Assembly: GCF_005503625.1 (NCBI RefSeq) | Contig: NZ_SCMX01000065.1 | Span: 1-39,141 of the forward strand | Origin: Cupriavidus sp. 2SB | GTDB lineage: Bacteria > Pseudomonadota > Gammaproteobacteria > Burkholderiales > Burkholderiaceae | Length of the DNA stretch: 39,141 nucleotides | Direction of reading: 5' to 3' | Shown here: positions 8,465 through 16,719 of the stretch, one piece after another | Layout of the letters: every line of letters begins with the position of its first letter | Position numbering within the stretch: position 1 is the stretch's first letter | The notes under the pieces: model-generated | What the model saw: only the letters and a program-made list of their open reading frames with translations | Told to the model about the DNA's origin: nothing | The model's database searches: none | Program-made: the position numbers and the translations under genes

Positions 8465-10606
8465 TCATTGGCGGCGGAGCAGTTCCGCCACCTCGATGCT
8501 CACCCGCGCCACCTCGAAAATCTCATCCGACGGAATCGCCGGCGTGCCACTTTCGATTGCGGAGAGGAACGCCGCTGCACAGGCGTTCTGGCCCTTGTCC
8601 TGGCGCCACAAACTCATCTTGCGGAAACCTGGCCATCCAAAACCCTTGAGCTTGCGGAAATTATCGAGCTGCAGGACACGGCCTGCAGCAAACACCTCGA
8701 CCCGCTCCTTTGGAAAACTGGCCGCGCCATTGGCCAGATACATGATCGTGCCGAACGAGCCATCCTCGAAGCCCAGCGTAATGGATGCCTTGTCCTCGGT
8801 GATCGCCACACCGGGTGTATCACCCATCCGGCGCGCCTGGACCGAGACGATCGGCGAATCCGCCAGAAAGCGCATCAGGTCAATGAAGTGGCACGCTTCG
8901 CCGATGATGCGGCCACCGCCCACGGCATTGTCCTGCGTCCAGTGATTCGGCGGGATTGCGCCAGCATTCATCGTCATAATGAACGATTTGGGCTCCTTGA
9001 CCGAAGCCAGCAGCGCCTTCATCTTCTGGACCTGCGGCGAGAAACGGCGGTTGAATCCCACCATGATCTGCGGCGCGCGCTCAGGCTGACGTTCCCGCGC
9101 ATCGTCAAAGGCGCGCTGGGCCTGAGCCAGCCCATCCATGTCGATGGCGAGTGGCTTTTCGACAAACACGTGCTTGCCTGCGGCCAGGGTCTGCGCAACA
9201 AACCGTGCATGCGTGTCGTGCCGGGTAACGATGGCTACGGTATTGATCTGGTCGTTCGCCAGCATGTCCGCCAGATCTGTCGACGCTTCGGCAAAACCAG
9301 CCTTCTCGCCGTGGATCACACCGTTGACCCCACCCGCGGTGACAATGCTCTGAAATTGCGCGCCGGCCGCCTTGAATGCCGGGATCAACATGCGCGATGC
9401 ATAGTTGCCTGCGCCAATGAAACCAAGCACCGGCCGCTTCGTGTCATAGGCCGGCTTCGGACCGAGTGGCACCGAACGCAACATGCGGGTTTCAGGAGCC
9501 GACTTGTATTGCAGCAGGATGCCCAACGCCGACTTGTCGGCCGTCAGTTGGTCGTAGGCCTGCGCTGCCTCTTCAAAGGCGTAACGGCGCGTTACCAATG
9601 ACTTTACGTCGAGCTGCCCGCTGGCCATCATGTCCAGCACTGCTTCAAAATTGCGTTGTTCGGTCCAGCGCACGAATCCAATCGGATAGTCGTTGCCCTT
9701 TTCCTCGTAGCTCGGGTCGTATCGACCCGGTCCGTACGAGCACGAGACCTGGAAGGACAATTCCTTCTCGTAGAAATCCGCGCGATTCAGCTCTAGGCCC
9801 GTGACGCCCACGAGCACGATCCGCCCACGCTTGCGCGACATGCGCGCGGCCTGCGTCACCGGATCGGTGGACTTGGTCGAGGCCGTGATGATGACGCCGT
9901 CGACGCCATGGCCACGGCTGAAAGCCATGCCGGCAGAAACGGCGTCTTCACCAGCACCGGGATTGCAGGTCTGCGCACCGAATTGACGCGCCAGTTCCAG
10001 CTTGCTCTCGTCGAAATCGATTGCCAGCACACGGCATCCGTGAGCGCGCAGCAATTGCACCGTCAACAGACCGATCAATCCCGCACCAACGACGACAAAT
10101 GCTTCGCCCAGCGTTGGCGCGGCCAGACGCATGCCCTGCAGACCGATGCTGGCCACTACGACAAAGGAAGCCGCTTCGTCATCGACTTCGTCAGGCACCT
10201 TGGCGCACAGATTCTTGGGCACCTTCACCACATCGGCATGCGGACCGTTGGAAACCACGCGATCGCCGATCTTGAATCCGTCTGCGCCAACGCCCACCTC
10301 CGCCACACGGCCAACGTTGCAGTATCCCAGCGGCAATGGCTGGGCGAGCTTCGAGCGTACGGCATCCACGGTCGTCAACAGGCCATCCGTCTGGACTTTT
10401 TCCAGCACCATGCGAACCTTTTCCGGCTGCTGGCGTGCTTTCTCCAGATACGACGCGCGGCCGAAACCCACCAGCATCCGCTCCGTGCCAGCGGAAATCA
10501 GGCTGACAGAGGTATGGACGAGCAGACCATCGCGGCCTGCTGACGGCGCGGGCGCTTCCGCGATATAGGTAGCGCCCTTGCCCATGTCTTGCAAAATCTG
10601 CTTCAT
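8465..10606 (-). CDS. two-domain oxidoreductase: MDR-type dehydrogenase fused to Gfo/Idh/MocA
   Basis: This 713-residue fusion has two nucleotide-binding oxidoreductase domains. Residues 1 to about 370 are a medium-chain dehydrogenase/reductase with PLGYCNVGRV (92-101), GDRV (114-117) and the dinucleotide motif VVGAGLIGLL (172-181). The usual catalytic zinc site (GxCGTD) reads ISAGTE at 37-42, and the four-Cys structural zinc lobe is absent, so it looks zinc-free. Residues about 392-713 are a Gfo/Idh/MocA domain with GFIGAGNYA (395-403) and the hallmark VEKPLAID (482-489), followed by the substrate domain with GGGRIIGEACHFIDL. The start has AGGAA close upstream. Such fusions occur beside heparinase II/III genes in polysaccharide clusters, but the reaction is not established as far as I know. 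Gfo/Idh/MocA enzymes such as WbpB oxidise C3 of UDP-sugars, which offers one model. Confidence 0.88.
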   Translation of the reverse strand: MKQILQDMGKGATYIAEAPAPSAGRDGLLVHTSVSLISAGTERMLVGFGRASYLEKARQQPEKVRMVLEKVQTDGLLTTVDAVRSKLAQPLPLGYCNVGRVAEVGVGADGFKIGDRVVSNGPHADVVKVPKNLCAKVPDEVDDEAASFVVVASIGLQGMRLAAPTLGEAFVVVGAGLIGLLTVQLLRAHGCRVLAIDFDESKLELARQFGAQTCNPGAGEDAVSAGMAFSRGHGVDGVIITASTKSTDPVTQAARMSRKRGRIVLVGVTGLELNRADFYEKELSFQVSCSYGPGRYDPSYEEKGNDYPIGFVRWTEQRNFEAVLDMMASGQLDVKSLVTRRYAFEEAAQAYDQLTADKSALGILLQYKSAPETRMLRSVPLGPKPAYDTKRPVLGFIGAGNYASRMLIPAFKAAGAQFQSIVTAGGVNGVIHGEKAGFAEASTDLADMLANDQINTVAIVTRHDTHARFVAQTLAAGKHVFVEKPLAIDMDGLAQAQRAFDDARERQPERAPQIMVGFNRRFSPQVQKMKALLASVKEPKSFIMTMNAGAIPPNHWTQDNAVGGGRIIGEACHFIDLMRFLADSPIVSVQARRMGDTPGVAITEDKASITLGFEDGSFGTIMYLANGAASFPKERVEVFAAGRVLQLDNFRKLKGFGWPGFRKMSLWRQDKGQNACAAAFLSAIESGTPAIPSDEIFEVARVSIEVAELLRRQ

Positions 10607-10626
10607 CGAAATTCCTGGAAATCGCC

Positions 10627-11379
10627 TCAGGCGCCCTTGGCTGGACGCGCGTAGTTGATCAGCACCGCGCGATACGGCCCCTTGAATACAAACATGCTGC
10701 CGGCCGCCGCGCCAACCACGCCCACCGAATCGATCAGCACCTGCATGTCGTCGGTGCTCCCCGCGCCGCCCACGAATGTCAGCGGTGTCGTCACCGCCGA
10801 GCGCACCTGCTTGGCGAGAGCGAGATCATAGCCAGCCATCTCGCCGTCCCGATCGATGGAATTGATCGTGATTTCTCCCGCACCGAGTTCCGCCACCTTC
10901 TGGCAGAAGTCGATCAGGTTCAGCTTGTGTTTTTCCCGGCCGTTGTGCGTATAGACGGTATAGCCGCCCAGCAGCTTGTTCTTCCTAACGTCCAGCGTCA
11001 CGACCACGCTCTGCGCGCCAATGGCTTCAGCCACCTCCCGAATCAACTCCGGGCGCTCTACGGCAGCCGCGCTGATCGACACCTTCTCGAACCCCAGGGC
11101 AATGATCTTTGCTGCCTGGGCGGCGCTGGAAACCCCGCCGCCATACGCAAGTGGCATACGCGACTCCACCGCCAGGCTGCGCAGCAGCTCGAAATTCGGC
11201 ACCTTGCCTTCGACCGTGGCATCGATGTCGATGAACATCAGTTCGTCGACTTCCTTCTCGTTGAAGATCTTGACCGCATTCAGCGGATCGCCGACGTACT
11301 TTGCGTCCTTGAACTGCCGGGTCTTGACGAGGCCACCGTCATGCATCAAGAGACATGGGATGATTCGGGAGCGCAACAT
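10627..11379 (-). CDS. HisF-like (WbuZ/HisF2) barrel subunit of the sugar amidotransferase system
   Basis: This 250-residue (beta/alpha)8 barrel is related to the imidazole glycerol phosphate synthase cyclase HisF, but belongs to the polysaccharide branch (WbuZ; HisF2 of Pseudomonas aeruginosa). RSRIIPCLLMHDGGLVKT aligns residue for residue with the HisF N-terminus. The catalytic Asp11 of HisF is Leu11 here, whereas the second one, Asp130 (VVVTLDVRK), remains. Phosphate-binding glycine motifs GGG (80-82) and GGAG near 205 are kept. Loss of Asp11 argues against histidine synthesis. It fits a role in binding the HisH-like glutaminase and passing ammonia to the WbuX-like enzyme. I chose ATG 11377-11379 over the TTG two codons earlier. 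It begins two bases after the stop of the HisH-like gene. Confidence 0.9.
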   Translation of the reverse strand: MLRSRIIPCLLMHDGGLVKTRQFKDAKYVGDPLNAVKIFNEKEVDELMFIDIDATVEGKVPNFELLRSLAVESRMPLAYGGGVSSAAQAAKIIALGFEKVSISAAAVERPELIREVAEAIGAQSVVVTLDVRKNKLLGGYTVYTHNGREKHKLNLIDFCQKVAELGAGEITINSIDRDGEMAGYDLALAKQVRSAVTTPLTFVGGAGSTDDMQVLIDSVGVVGAAAGSMFVFKGPYRAVLINYARPAKGA

Positions 11380-11381
11380 GG

Positions 11382-11999
11382 TCAAAGCTCGGCAAAATTA
11401 CGGAATACCGCCACACCATTGGCATGGCTCTTCTCGGGATGGAATTGCATGCCGAAGACGTTGTCGCGGAAGACGCTGCACGGAAGATCCGAGCCATAGC
11501 GGACCGTGGCGGATACATCGGCAGAATCCTGCGCATCAAAGTAGAAGCTATGCAGGAAATAGAAGCCCTGCTGCAGGTCCACACCTTGCAGCAACGGCGC
11601 TTCGGCCGACTTCGTAGACAATGAGTTCCAGCCCATGTGCGGCAGTTTCGGTGAACTGGTGAGCGTGCTCGCGTCGATCTTTCGCACGCGCCCCGGAATC
11701 CAGCCCAGTCCCGGCTTCACGCCCTCCTCGCTGGAATCGGCAAGGATCTGCATACCAACGCAGATACCCAGTACCTTTTTCTTCTTCACAAGAACCTGTT
11801 CGTTGAGCAGTTCCACCATGCCCGAATCGCGCAGGTAATCCATCGTCGTATCGAACGCGCCGACGCCTGGCAGAACATAACGCTCGGCCGCGGCAAGCTC
11901 CGCCGCGTCGCCAGTGATGACGTGCGCGACCTTCAGTTTCTTGTAGATATTCGCAATGGCACCGACGTTGCCGGAACCATAGTCAATGATGGCTATCAT
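11382..11999 (-). CDS. HisH-like glutamine amidotransferase (WbuY/HisH2)
   Basis: This 205-residue class I glutamine amidotransferase (triad type) releases ammonia from glutamine. The triad is visible: Cys80 in LGICVGMQ (78-85), and His187 with Glu189 in GMQFHPEKS. IIDYGSGN (4-11) and PGVGAFDTTM (44-53) are further HisH-family marks. In histidine synthesis the partner is HisF. Here the HisF-like partner lies immediately downstream and a PP-loop N-acetyl sugar amidotransferase immediately upstream, so ammonia is presumably delivered for sugar modification, as proposed for WbpG/HisH2/HisF2 of P. aeruginosa. I chose ATG 11997-11999, which overlaps the upstream stop as ATGA, over a start 21 codons earlier that adds non-family residues. 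It is probably not the housekeeping hisH, because no other his genes are present. Confidence 0.92.
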   Translation of the reverse strand: MIAIIDYGSGNVGAIANIYKKLKVAHVITGDAAELAAAERYVLPGVGAFDTTMDYLRDSGMVELLNEQVLVKKKKVLGICVGMQILADSSEEGVKPGLGWIPGRVRKIDASTLTSSPKLPHMGWNSLSTKSAEAPLLQGVDLQQGFYFLHSFYFDAQDSADVSATVRYGSDLPCSVFRDNVFGMQFHPEKSHANGVAVFRNFAEL

Positions 12000-13129
12000 C
12001 TTTTCACCGCCCGTTCGATGCCCAGCATCTTCAGCGTCTTCGCACCGAGGTCGAACAGCCACTCCTGGTTGCGATAATCCCGATAGGTTTTCTTCGGCAT
12101 CTCGTGATAGTGCCGCAGCTCGTCTACCGAAATACCCAGCTTGGTGGCGATGTACTCGAAATCCTCATCGATCGTGACCGGGTCGTACGCTGGCTTCTCC
12201 AGCTTGGACAGGGCCTCTTCCCGCGTCATTTGACCGGTGAGGATCAGGCTGGAGTACTGCACGCGCCGGGTGTCGTAGCCAAAGCGCGTAGGAAGCCAGT
12301 AACCCTCGTAGAAGCGCGTAAACCGCGATTCGAAATGCTTTTGCGGATACGGCCGCCAGCCATAGACATCCGCGAGGGTCTTGGAGGCGATTTCCTTCGT
12401 GTACGGCAGGTAGTTCAGCGGCTTTTCCACGCGCACACCCTTGATATAACGAAGGTAGACCTTGTGGAACAGGATGCTGCTGAACGGATAGGTCTTCAGC
12501 TCACGCGTGCCAAAACGGCGATGAATGTCCTTCAGCTGGGCCATATCCGTACCGTAGTACAGCCACTCCTTGGGGTTTCGCACGCATTCGGTGGCAAAAT
12601 TGCCGCCGTTGAGGATGTACTTGATATTGTGCTTGTTCGCAAAATGATACAGCGTAGCTACGAATGCGTGGTCCTGCGGAATATCGAGATGCGAGACGCC
12701 CGATTTGAAAAACGCCAGCTGGAAATCCTTCATTTCCTGCCAGTTGATCACTTCGGTGTACAGGTCCAGACCGAGCTTGTCGACGATGACCTGAATATTG
12801 TTTACCGCAATGTCCGTATTCCACCCACCATCGACGTGGAACACCAGCGGGCGCAGGCCAAATTCACTCACAGCCAGATGCAGCAGGTACGAGCTGTCCA
12901 GTCCACCACTCATCCCCATGATGCAGTCGAATTCCTTGCCCTTGCCTTCGGCCTTGATCTTCTCGACGACTTCGCGAAACATCGCCTTGCCGGTATCGTC
13001 CGGATGCCAGTTGGGCAAAACATCGGTCTTAAAGCCGTTGCAGTGATCGCACACGCCTTTATCGTCGAACACGATCTGCGAATCGCTCGTGTCCATCACA
13101 CAATTGGTGCAAACCTGATACTGCCGCAT
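11996..13129 (-). CDS. N-acetyl sugar amidotransferase, PP-loop ATPase (WbuX/WbpG/PseA family)
   Basis: This 377-residue N-type ATP pyrophosphatase activates a sugar acetamido group by adenylation for attack by ammonia. In known relatives (WbpG, PseA) this yields an acetamidino sugar. The PP-loop MSGGLDSS (73-80) is intact. Four cysteines at positions 7, 10, 27 and 30 (CTNC and CDHC) form a likely zinc-binding N-terminal knuckle typical of this family. VFHVDGGWN, GGNFATECVRNPKEW and YLPYTK follow the family pattern. The HisH-like and HisF-like genes downstream supply ammonia. Which residue of the repeat unit is modified is unknown: P. aeruginosa uses a 3-amino ManNAcA derivative, and no genes for 3-amino-sugar synthesis are evident here apart from the oxidoreductase. 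ATG 13127-13129 has no strong ribosome site. Confidence 0.92.
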   Translation of the reverse strand: MRQYQVCTNCVMDTSDSQIVFDDKGVCDHCNGFKTDVLPNWHPDDTGKAMFREVVEKIKAEGKGKEFDCIMGMSGGLDSSYLLHLAVSEFGLRPLVFHVDGGWNTDIAVNNIQVIVDKLGLDLYTEVINWQEMKDFQLAFFKSGVSHLDIPQDHAFVATLYHFANKHNIKYILNGGNFATECVRNPKEWLYYGTDMAQLKDIHRRFGTRELKTYPFSSILFHKVYLRYIKGVRVEKPLNYLPYTKEIASKTLADVYGWRPYPQKHFESRFTRFYEGYWLPTRFGYDTRRVQYSSLILTGQMTREEALSKLEKPAYDPVTIDEDFEYIATKLGISVDELRHYHEMPKKTYRDYRNQEWLFDLGAKTLKMLGIERAVKR

Positions 13130-13156
13130 ATAAGAAATCCCGATCTAAAGTTTCTC

Positions 13157-13176
13157 CCGCGCCATCCCTGGCGCGG
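13157..13176. other. short inverted repeat between GT2 and WbuX-like genes
   Basis: A perfect 7-base inverted repeat (CCGCGCC at 13157-13163, GGCGCGG at 13170-13176) with a six-base loop lies in the 79-base gap between the GT2 gene and the WbuX-like gene. No T-run follows on the transcribed (minus) strand, so it is not a clear terminator. It may be a processing or stability hairpin within the operon messenger, or have no role. Confidence 0.35.
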
Positions 13177-13208
13177 ACACTCAATTCTTCTGTAAAACAG
13201 GCGATGTT

Positions 13209-14033
13209 TCAGCCGAGGACCCGGACGTACTTGCGGTATTCGCGATGCGCGTCCCGCGCCATCTCCCACCGACGCCGGCTTGGAAGTGTTGCAAGCGCCC
13301 CGTGGTAGTGGTGAACCACCTGAAGACAGGGATCGTACCAAACCTGATACCCCGCGTCAGATAGTTGCTTGCTGAGGAAATACTCCTCGGACATCATGAA
13401 AGTCGGAGCCCAGAGTTCGCCAAACTCCCTGAAGAATGCCGGACCCATGATGTACACCGAGCCATGCCCCTGATAGATCGACTGGGCCGTCTCCCATTGC
13501 TGCTCGTCCGTACGGTCGGATACCGAGCGGAACATCATGGCCAGCTTCAACATCGCCATGCCGAGGTGATAGTTCGAGTAGTAAGCGTCGTAAAACAATT
13601 CACGCAACTTGCTGATACTCGCGATCACGTGAGGATTCTGATGTTCACCATCAAGCGTCACTACATCAGGGGATACTACCGGATACGCCTTGAGACGCTC
13701 GGTATTCCTGTCCAGCCTTTCGATAAAATCCGATGCAAATTCCAGATCGTTATTTCCAATCACCATCCATTCGATATCCGGCCTGCGCTGCCGCAGGGCA
13801 CGAATTCCGACATTGAGCCCCGGGAAATATCCAAGATTGTCCTGATTCAACTGCAACTCGATGTTAGGAAAATCCGCCTGAAGGCCCTTCAGCAGCTCGA
13901 CATTGGCAGCATCGGAGTTATTATCGACAACCATCACCTCGATTTCATGACCGACATTCCGCAACAGCGTCTCCACGGCCGTCCGTGTAAAGGCGCTGTT
14001 ATTATAATTGGTGCAAACATAACCTAATTTCAT
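13209..14033 (-). CDS. GT2-family glycosyltransferase
   Basis: This 274-residue GT-A glycosyltransferase of family 2 would transfer one sugar during repeat-unit assembly in the cytoplasm. GYVCTNYNN at the start, VMVVDNNSDAANVELL (about 33-48), NLGYFPGLNVGIRAL and IGNNDLEF (in the DxD position) are the family pattern. Near the C-terminus, a WAPTFMMSEEYFLSKQ stretch corresponds to the catalytic ED/EE region, and HHYHG follows. I chose ATG 14031-14033, which has TGAGGA about 7 bases upstream; the earlier start at 14096 would overlap wzy and adds unrelated residues. As one of only two glycosyltransferases in the cluster it may be the rhamnosyltransferase, but this is inference. The gene is poorer in G+C than its neighbours: 27 of 60 bases in 13561-13620. 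Confidence 0.88.
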   Translation of the reverse strand: MKLGYVCTNYNNSAFTRTAVETLLRNVGHEIEVMVVDNNSDAANVELLKGLQADFPNIELQLNQDNLGYFPGLNVGIRALRQRRPDIEWMVIGNNDLEFASDFIERLDRNTERLKAYPVVSPDVVTLDGEHQNPHVIASISKLRELFYDAYYSNYHLGMAMLKLAMMFRSVSDRTDEQQWETAQSIYQGHGSVYIMGPAFFREFGELWAPTFMMSEEYFLSKQLSDAGYQVWYDPCLQVVHHYHGALATLPSRRRWEMARDAHREYRKYVRVLG

Positions 14034-14049
14034 CGCATTCCTCAGAAAT

Positions 14050-15390
14050 TCAACCGCCAGCTGGCCCGCGGCCGCATGGTGCAGGTACCTCGCCACCCCC
14101 GAAATACCGACCGAAGAAGCAGAGCAACGCTGTTATCAAAATGCTCGCGTATATGCTGTTCCAAATCAGGAGGCTAATAATGAACGATGTGTAAAAATAT
14201 CCAATCGAATGGATGAATATTGACGTCGAAAAAGACGGCGACTTCGACATCAGAAAAATCCAGTACGCCACGTGGATTGCCGAACCTGCCAGAAGCATGA
14301 CGATCAGCGAACCCGACAGGCCAAAATCATTGATCAGACCCCGGAACATCGTGTAGATGTTGGTCTGGATCACATCGCCGTAGGCAAAGTACTCCTCGTA
14401 CACACCCGCTGGCAGTGGCGTGTCATTGCCAAGCAGCCGCGCCACCGGTGTAAAAGTGTAGATCCCGTAATCGCCAAGATTATCCACGTATGGCAGCGTG
14501 CCGCCGTGTCCCACCAAATGGGCGAACCAGTCGGAGAACGCATACATGTGTGCCGTGGCATAGGACGCCACCAAGCGTACCAACGCCGCCTTGACGTCCC
14601 CGGAGGAGTCGAGCAACCCACGGGAGGCCATCGCCAGAAGGACGAGTCCGAAGATGACCGCAGCATACGGTGCGGCCCGGCGCAGGTCCTGCACCCCGAA
14701 CAAGGCAAGTTTGCCGCGGTTGACCTTGCAGACCAGTGTGGCCGCCCAGAACAACACGAGTACGAGAAACAGATTTCCCTTGGCGCCCTGCAGCACCATC
14801 GCCAGGATGGACGGCAGGAACGTAAGTAATAAGATGCTCCAGCGGCGGACACCTACCTCACGCGTCGAATATATGAAACCGCCCAAAATTGCACTGGGAT
14901 ACTGCAGCACGAAACTTAGCTGCGCAAAAAGATTGGGCACCAGTTCGGCGCCGTAGCGCTTGGCTGTCATCGCGCCGGCGATGGCAAGCGGATTGGTGAC
15001 GACTTGCTTAAGTGAGACGCCCTGGATGTGAAGGTCGATGATCAGGCTGACGGCCGTGATCATGCTGGTCACATAGAACGCTCGCAACATGAACGGACTG
15101 CCGTAGTTCAGTGCACCGGCGTTCTTGGCCCGCATCTCAAATCCCAGGCGCCAGCGAAACGGAAGAGCGCCCAAGGAAAACACCAGGCACGCCACAAAAA
15201 TATACGCCACGGCATATACGTTGGCCGGAACATCCCACAGGAATAGTAATGGTACAAACGTATACAGGAACCAGAACAGCCCAAAGATGCAACCGGGGAC
15301 AATCCACGTACCGGCGTAGAGGCGCAAGGCCATTGCCTGGCCCAGGATCATCAGGCTGAACGAGAGCGCCATGAGCTTTTCCATCATCAT
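14050..15390 (-). CDS. wzy: O-antigen polymerase Wzy
   Basis: This 446-residue integral membrane protein has about ten to twelve hydrophobic segments along its length. A larger loop at about residues 265-345 contains HMYAFSDWFAHLVG and TPLPAGVYEEYFAYGDV. This is the layout of O-antigen/oligosaccharide repeat-unit polymerases, which join flipped lipid-linked repeats on the periplasmic face. Sequence conservation in this family is low, so the call rests on topology, length and position next to wzx. The first codons are three ATGs in a row that overlap the wzx stop (ATGA), so the exact start is uncertain by two codons. G+C is clearly lower than in the flanking genes (27 of 60 bases in 14101-14160), as is common for wzy. 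Confidence 0.85.
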   Translation of the reverse strand: MMMEKLMALSFSLMILGQAMALRLYAGTWIVPGCIFGLFWFLYTFVPLLFLWDVPANVYAVAYIFVACLVFSLGALPFRWRLGFEMRAKNAGALNYGSPFMLRAFYVTSMITAVSLIIDLHIQGVSLKQVVTNPLAIAGAMTAKRYGAELVPNLFAQLSFVLQYPSAILGGFIYSTREVGVRRWSILLLTFLPSILAMVLQGAKGNLFLVLVLFWAATLVCKVNRGKLALFGVQDLRRAAPYAAVIFGLVLLAMASRGLLDSSGDVKAALVRLVASYATAHMYAFSDWFAHLVGHGGTLPYVDNLGDYGIYTFTPVARLLGNDTPLPAGVYEEYFAYGDVIQTNIYTMFRGLINDFGLSGSLIVMLLAGSAIHVAYWIFLMSKSPSFSTSIFIHSIGYFYTSFIISLLIWNSIYASILITALLCFFGRYFGGGEVPAPCGRGPAGG

Positions 15391-16655
15391 GACGCCACGT
15401 TAACGAGGCGCTCGCCCCGATAATATTTCCGGGCAATCGTCGCAAACAACACGCCCTCTGACAGCGTGAAGCTGATGGCCGCGCCGATGGCACCGTACAC
15501 CCCCCCCAGCGTAGCGGTTGCGATCACGCTGACCACTGCCGCGAACAGAATGCCGCCCAGCAAGGCGCGTTTCTGCCCCAGGGTATTCAGGCCAGCACTG
15601 CCAAACATAAAGTTGCAGACGCCGAACAGGGTGCCCAGCGCCATCAGCGACATGAAGAGCATGACCTGGTCCAGCTCCTGAATCTGCCCGATTGCCGGAA
15701 CGTGCTGCCTGAGAATCGGTACCGCCGCCATGAGCGCGAGCCAGATCGTCACAAGCGCTCCCAGTTGCGGCCAGGTCAGCCTCAACAATCGTACGAACAC
15801 ATCGCGGTTGGGACTGTTCGCTGCCTGCGTCACAAGTACGGCCTTCGGAAAGAACAACTGGTTGAGCGGTCGAATAACCGCCTGCACCGCCTTGGTAGTT
15901 TTCTCGGCAAGCGAATAGGCGGCGATCGGCGCGCCGTGCAAGCCCAGGAAACCCAGCAGCAGTACGTTCGAATCCCGGTACAACGCCACGCCGACATTGC
16001 CCAGGAAGATTTCCTTCCCGGCGCGGATCATCTGCATGAGCTCCCCCCAACGGACTCGCGTCGGACGAATACCCAGGCCGGCCATGGCGAACGCAAGCAT
16101 GGCAACCGACCCCAGGGCATACATCACGCCCATGATCGCTGGCACCAGCAGAAAATCATCGGGGCGCTTCACCAACAGAAGAATCAGCACGACTGCCACT
16201 GCCCGGCTCAGCAACGTGCAGACGGCTGGTATGCCGTTGGCCTGCAGTCCTTGATAGAGCCAGGTAGGCTGCAGGGCGTAGCTGAGCGGGATCAGCATCC
16301 ACCATGCCGCGATATGCGTCAGTTCCGGCCGAAATAGCGACAGGCCGGCCACGAGCATGGGCGCCGCCACCGTGAAGAGCGTCATCCGCAAGACGAGAAT
16401 GCGAGAGAAGATCTTTGAGAGTTGTGCCCGGTCACGTTCGGGCCGGAGTCCGGTGACCGCTGCCACGCCGTCAATCTCGAAGCTATACAGGATTACCGTG
16501 ATGAGGAGCACCGAAAACGCCTCGGTGACCACGATATCGGCATAGTGCTGTGCACCCACCACACCGAGCACATACGGGAACACCAGCAGCGGCAACGCTG
16601 CATTGGACCCCTGGATCATGACCAGAGAGAGAAGGTTCCGAGTGTGCTTGATCAT
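15387..16655 (-). CDS. wzx: O-antigen repeat-unit flippase Wzx
   Basis: This 422-residue polytopic membrane protein of the polysaccharide transporter (MOP/MATE-like) superfamily carries the undecaprenyl-linked repeat unit across the inner membrane. About twelve hydrophobic helices are visible. The N-terminus (NLLSLVMIQGSNAALPLLVFPYV begins the first helices) and the central AYSLAEKTTKAVQAV and NQLFFPK motifs are characteristic of Wzx. I chose ATG 16653-16655 over a start 25 codons earlier, because the added stretch is hydrophilic and not family-like. The gene lies 64 bases after rfbC and overlaps wzy by four bases (ATGA). Substrate range cannot be read from sequence. Confidence 0.9.
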   Translation of the reverse strand: MIKHTRNLLSLVMIQGSNAALPLLVFPYVLGVVGAQHYADIVVTEAFSVLLITVILYSFEIDGVAAVTGLRPERDRAQLSKIFSRILVLRMTLFTVAAPMLVAGLSLFRPELTHIAAWWMLIPLSYALQPTWLYQGLQANGIPAVCTLLSRAVAVVLILLLVKRPDDFLLVPAIMGVMYALGSVAMLAFAMAGLGIRPTRVRWGELMQMIRAGKEIFLGNVGVALYRDSNVLLLGFLGLHGAPIAAYSLAEKTTKAVQAVIRPLNQLFFPKAVLVTQAANSPNRDVFVRLLRLTWPQLGALVTIWLALMAAVPILRQHVPAIGQIQELDQVMLFMSLMALGTLFGVCNFMFGSAGLNTLGQKRALLGGILFAAVVSVIATATLGGVYGAIGAAISFTLSEGVLFATIARKYYRGERLVNVAS

Positions 16656-16719
16656 AGATAGCCGCAAAAATGGCCGGACCCGAGTCGCCTTGCATGGCGG
16701 ACCCTGCCCAGCCGTCCCG

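Noticed and set aside
7907..9601. 564-codon plus-strand frame across the heparinase-like and oxidoreductase genes
   Set aside because: It crosses two well-supported genes on the opposite strand and resembles no protein family.
10627..11999. HisH/HisF pair as part of a histidine operon
   Set aside because: No other his genes are present, the HisF-like protein lacks Asp11, and both genes sit next to a sugar amidotransferase.
13157..13176. Terminator splitting the O-antigen operon
   Set aside because: The 7-base hairpin is followed by no T-run on the minus strand, and genes continue in the same direction on both sides.
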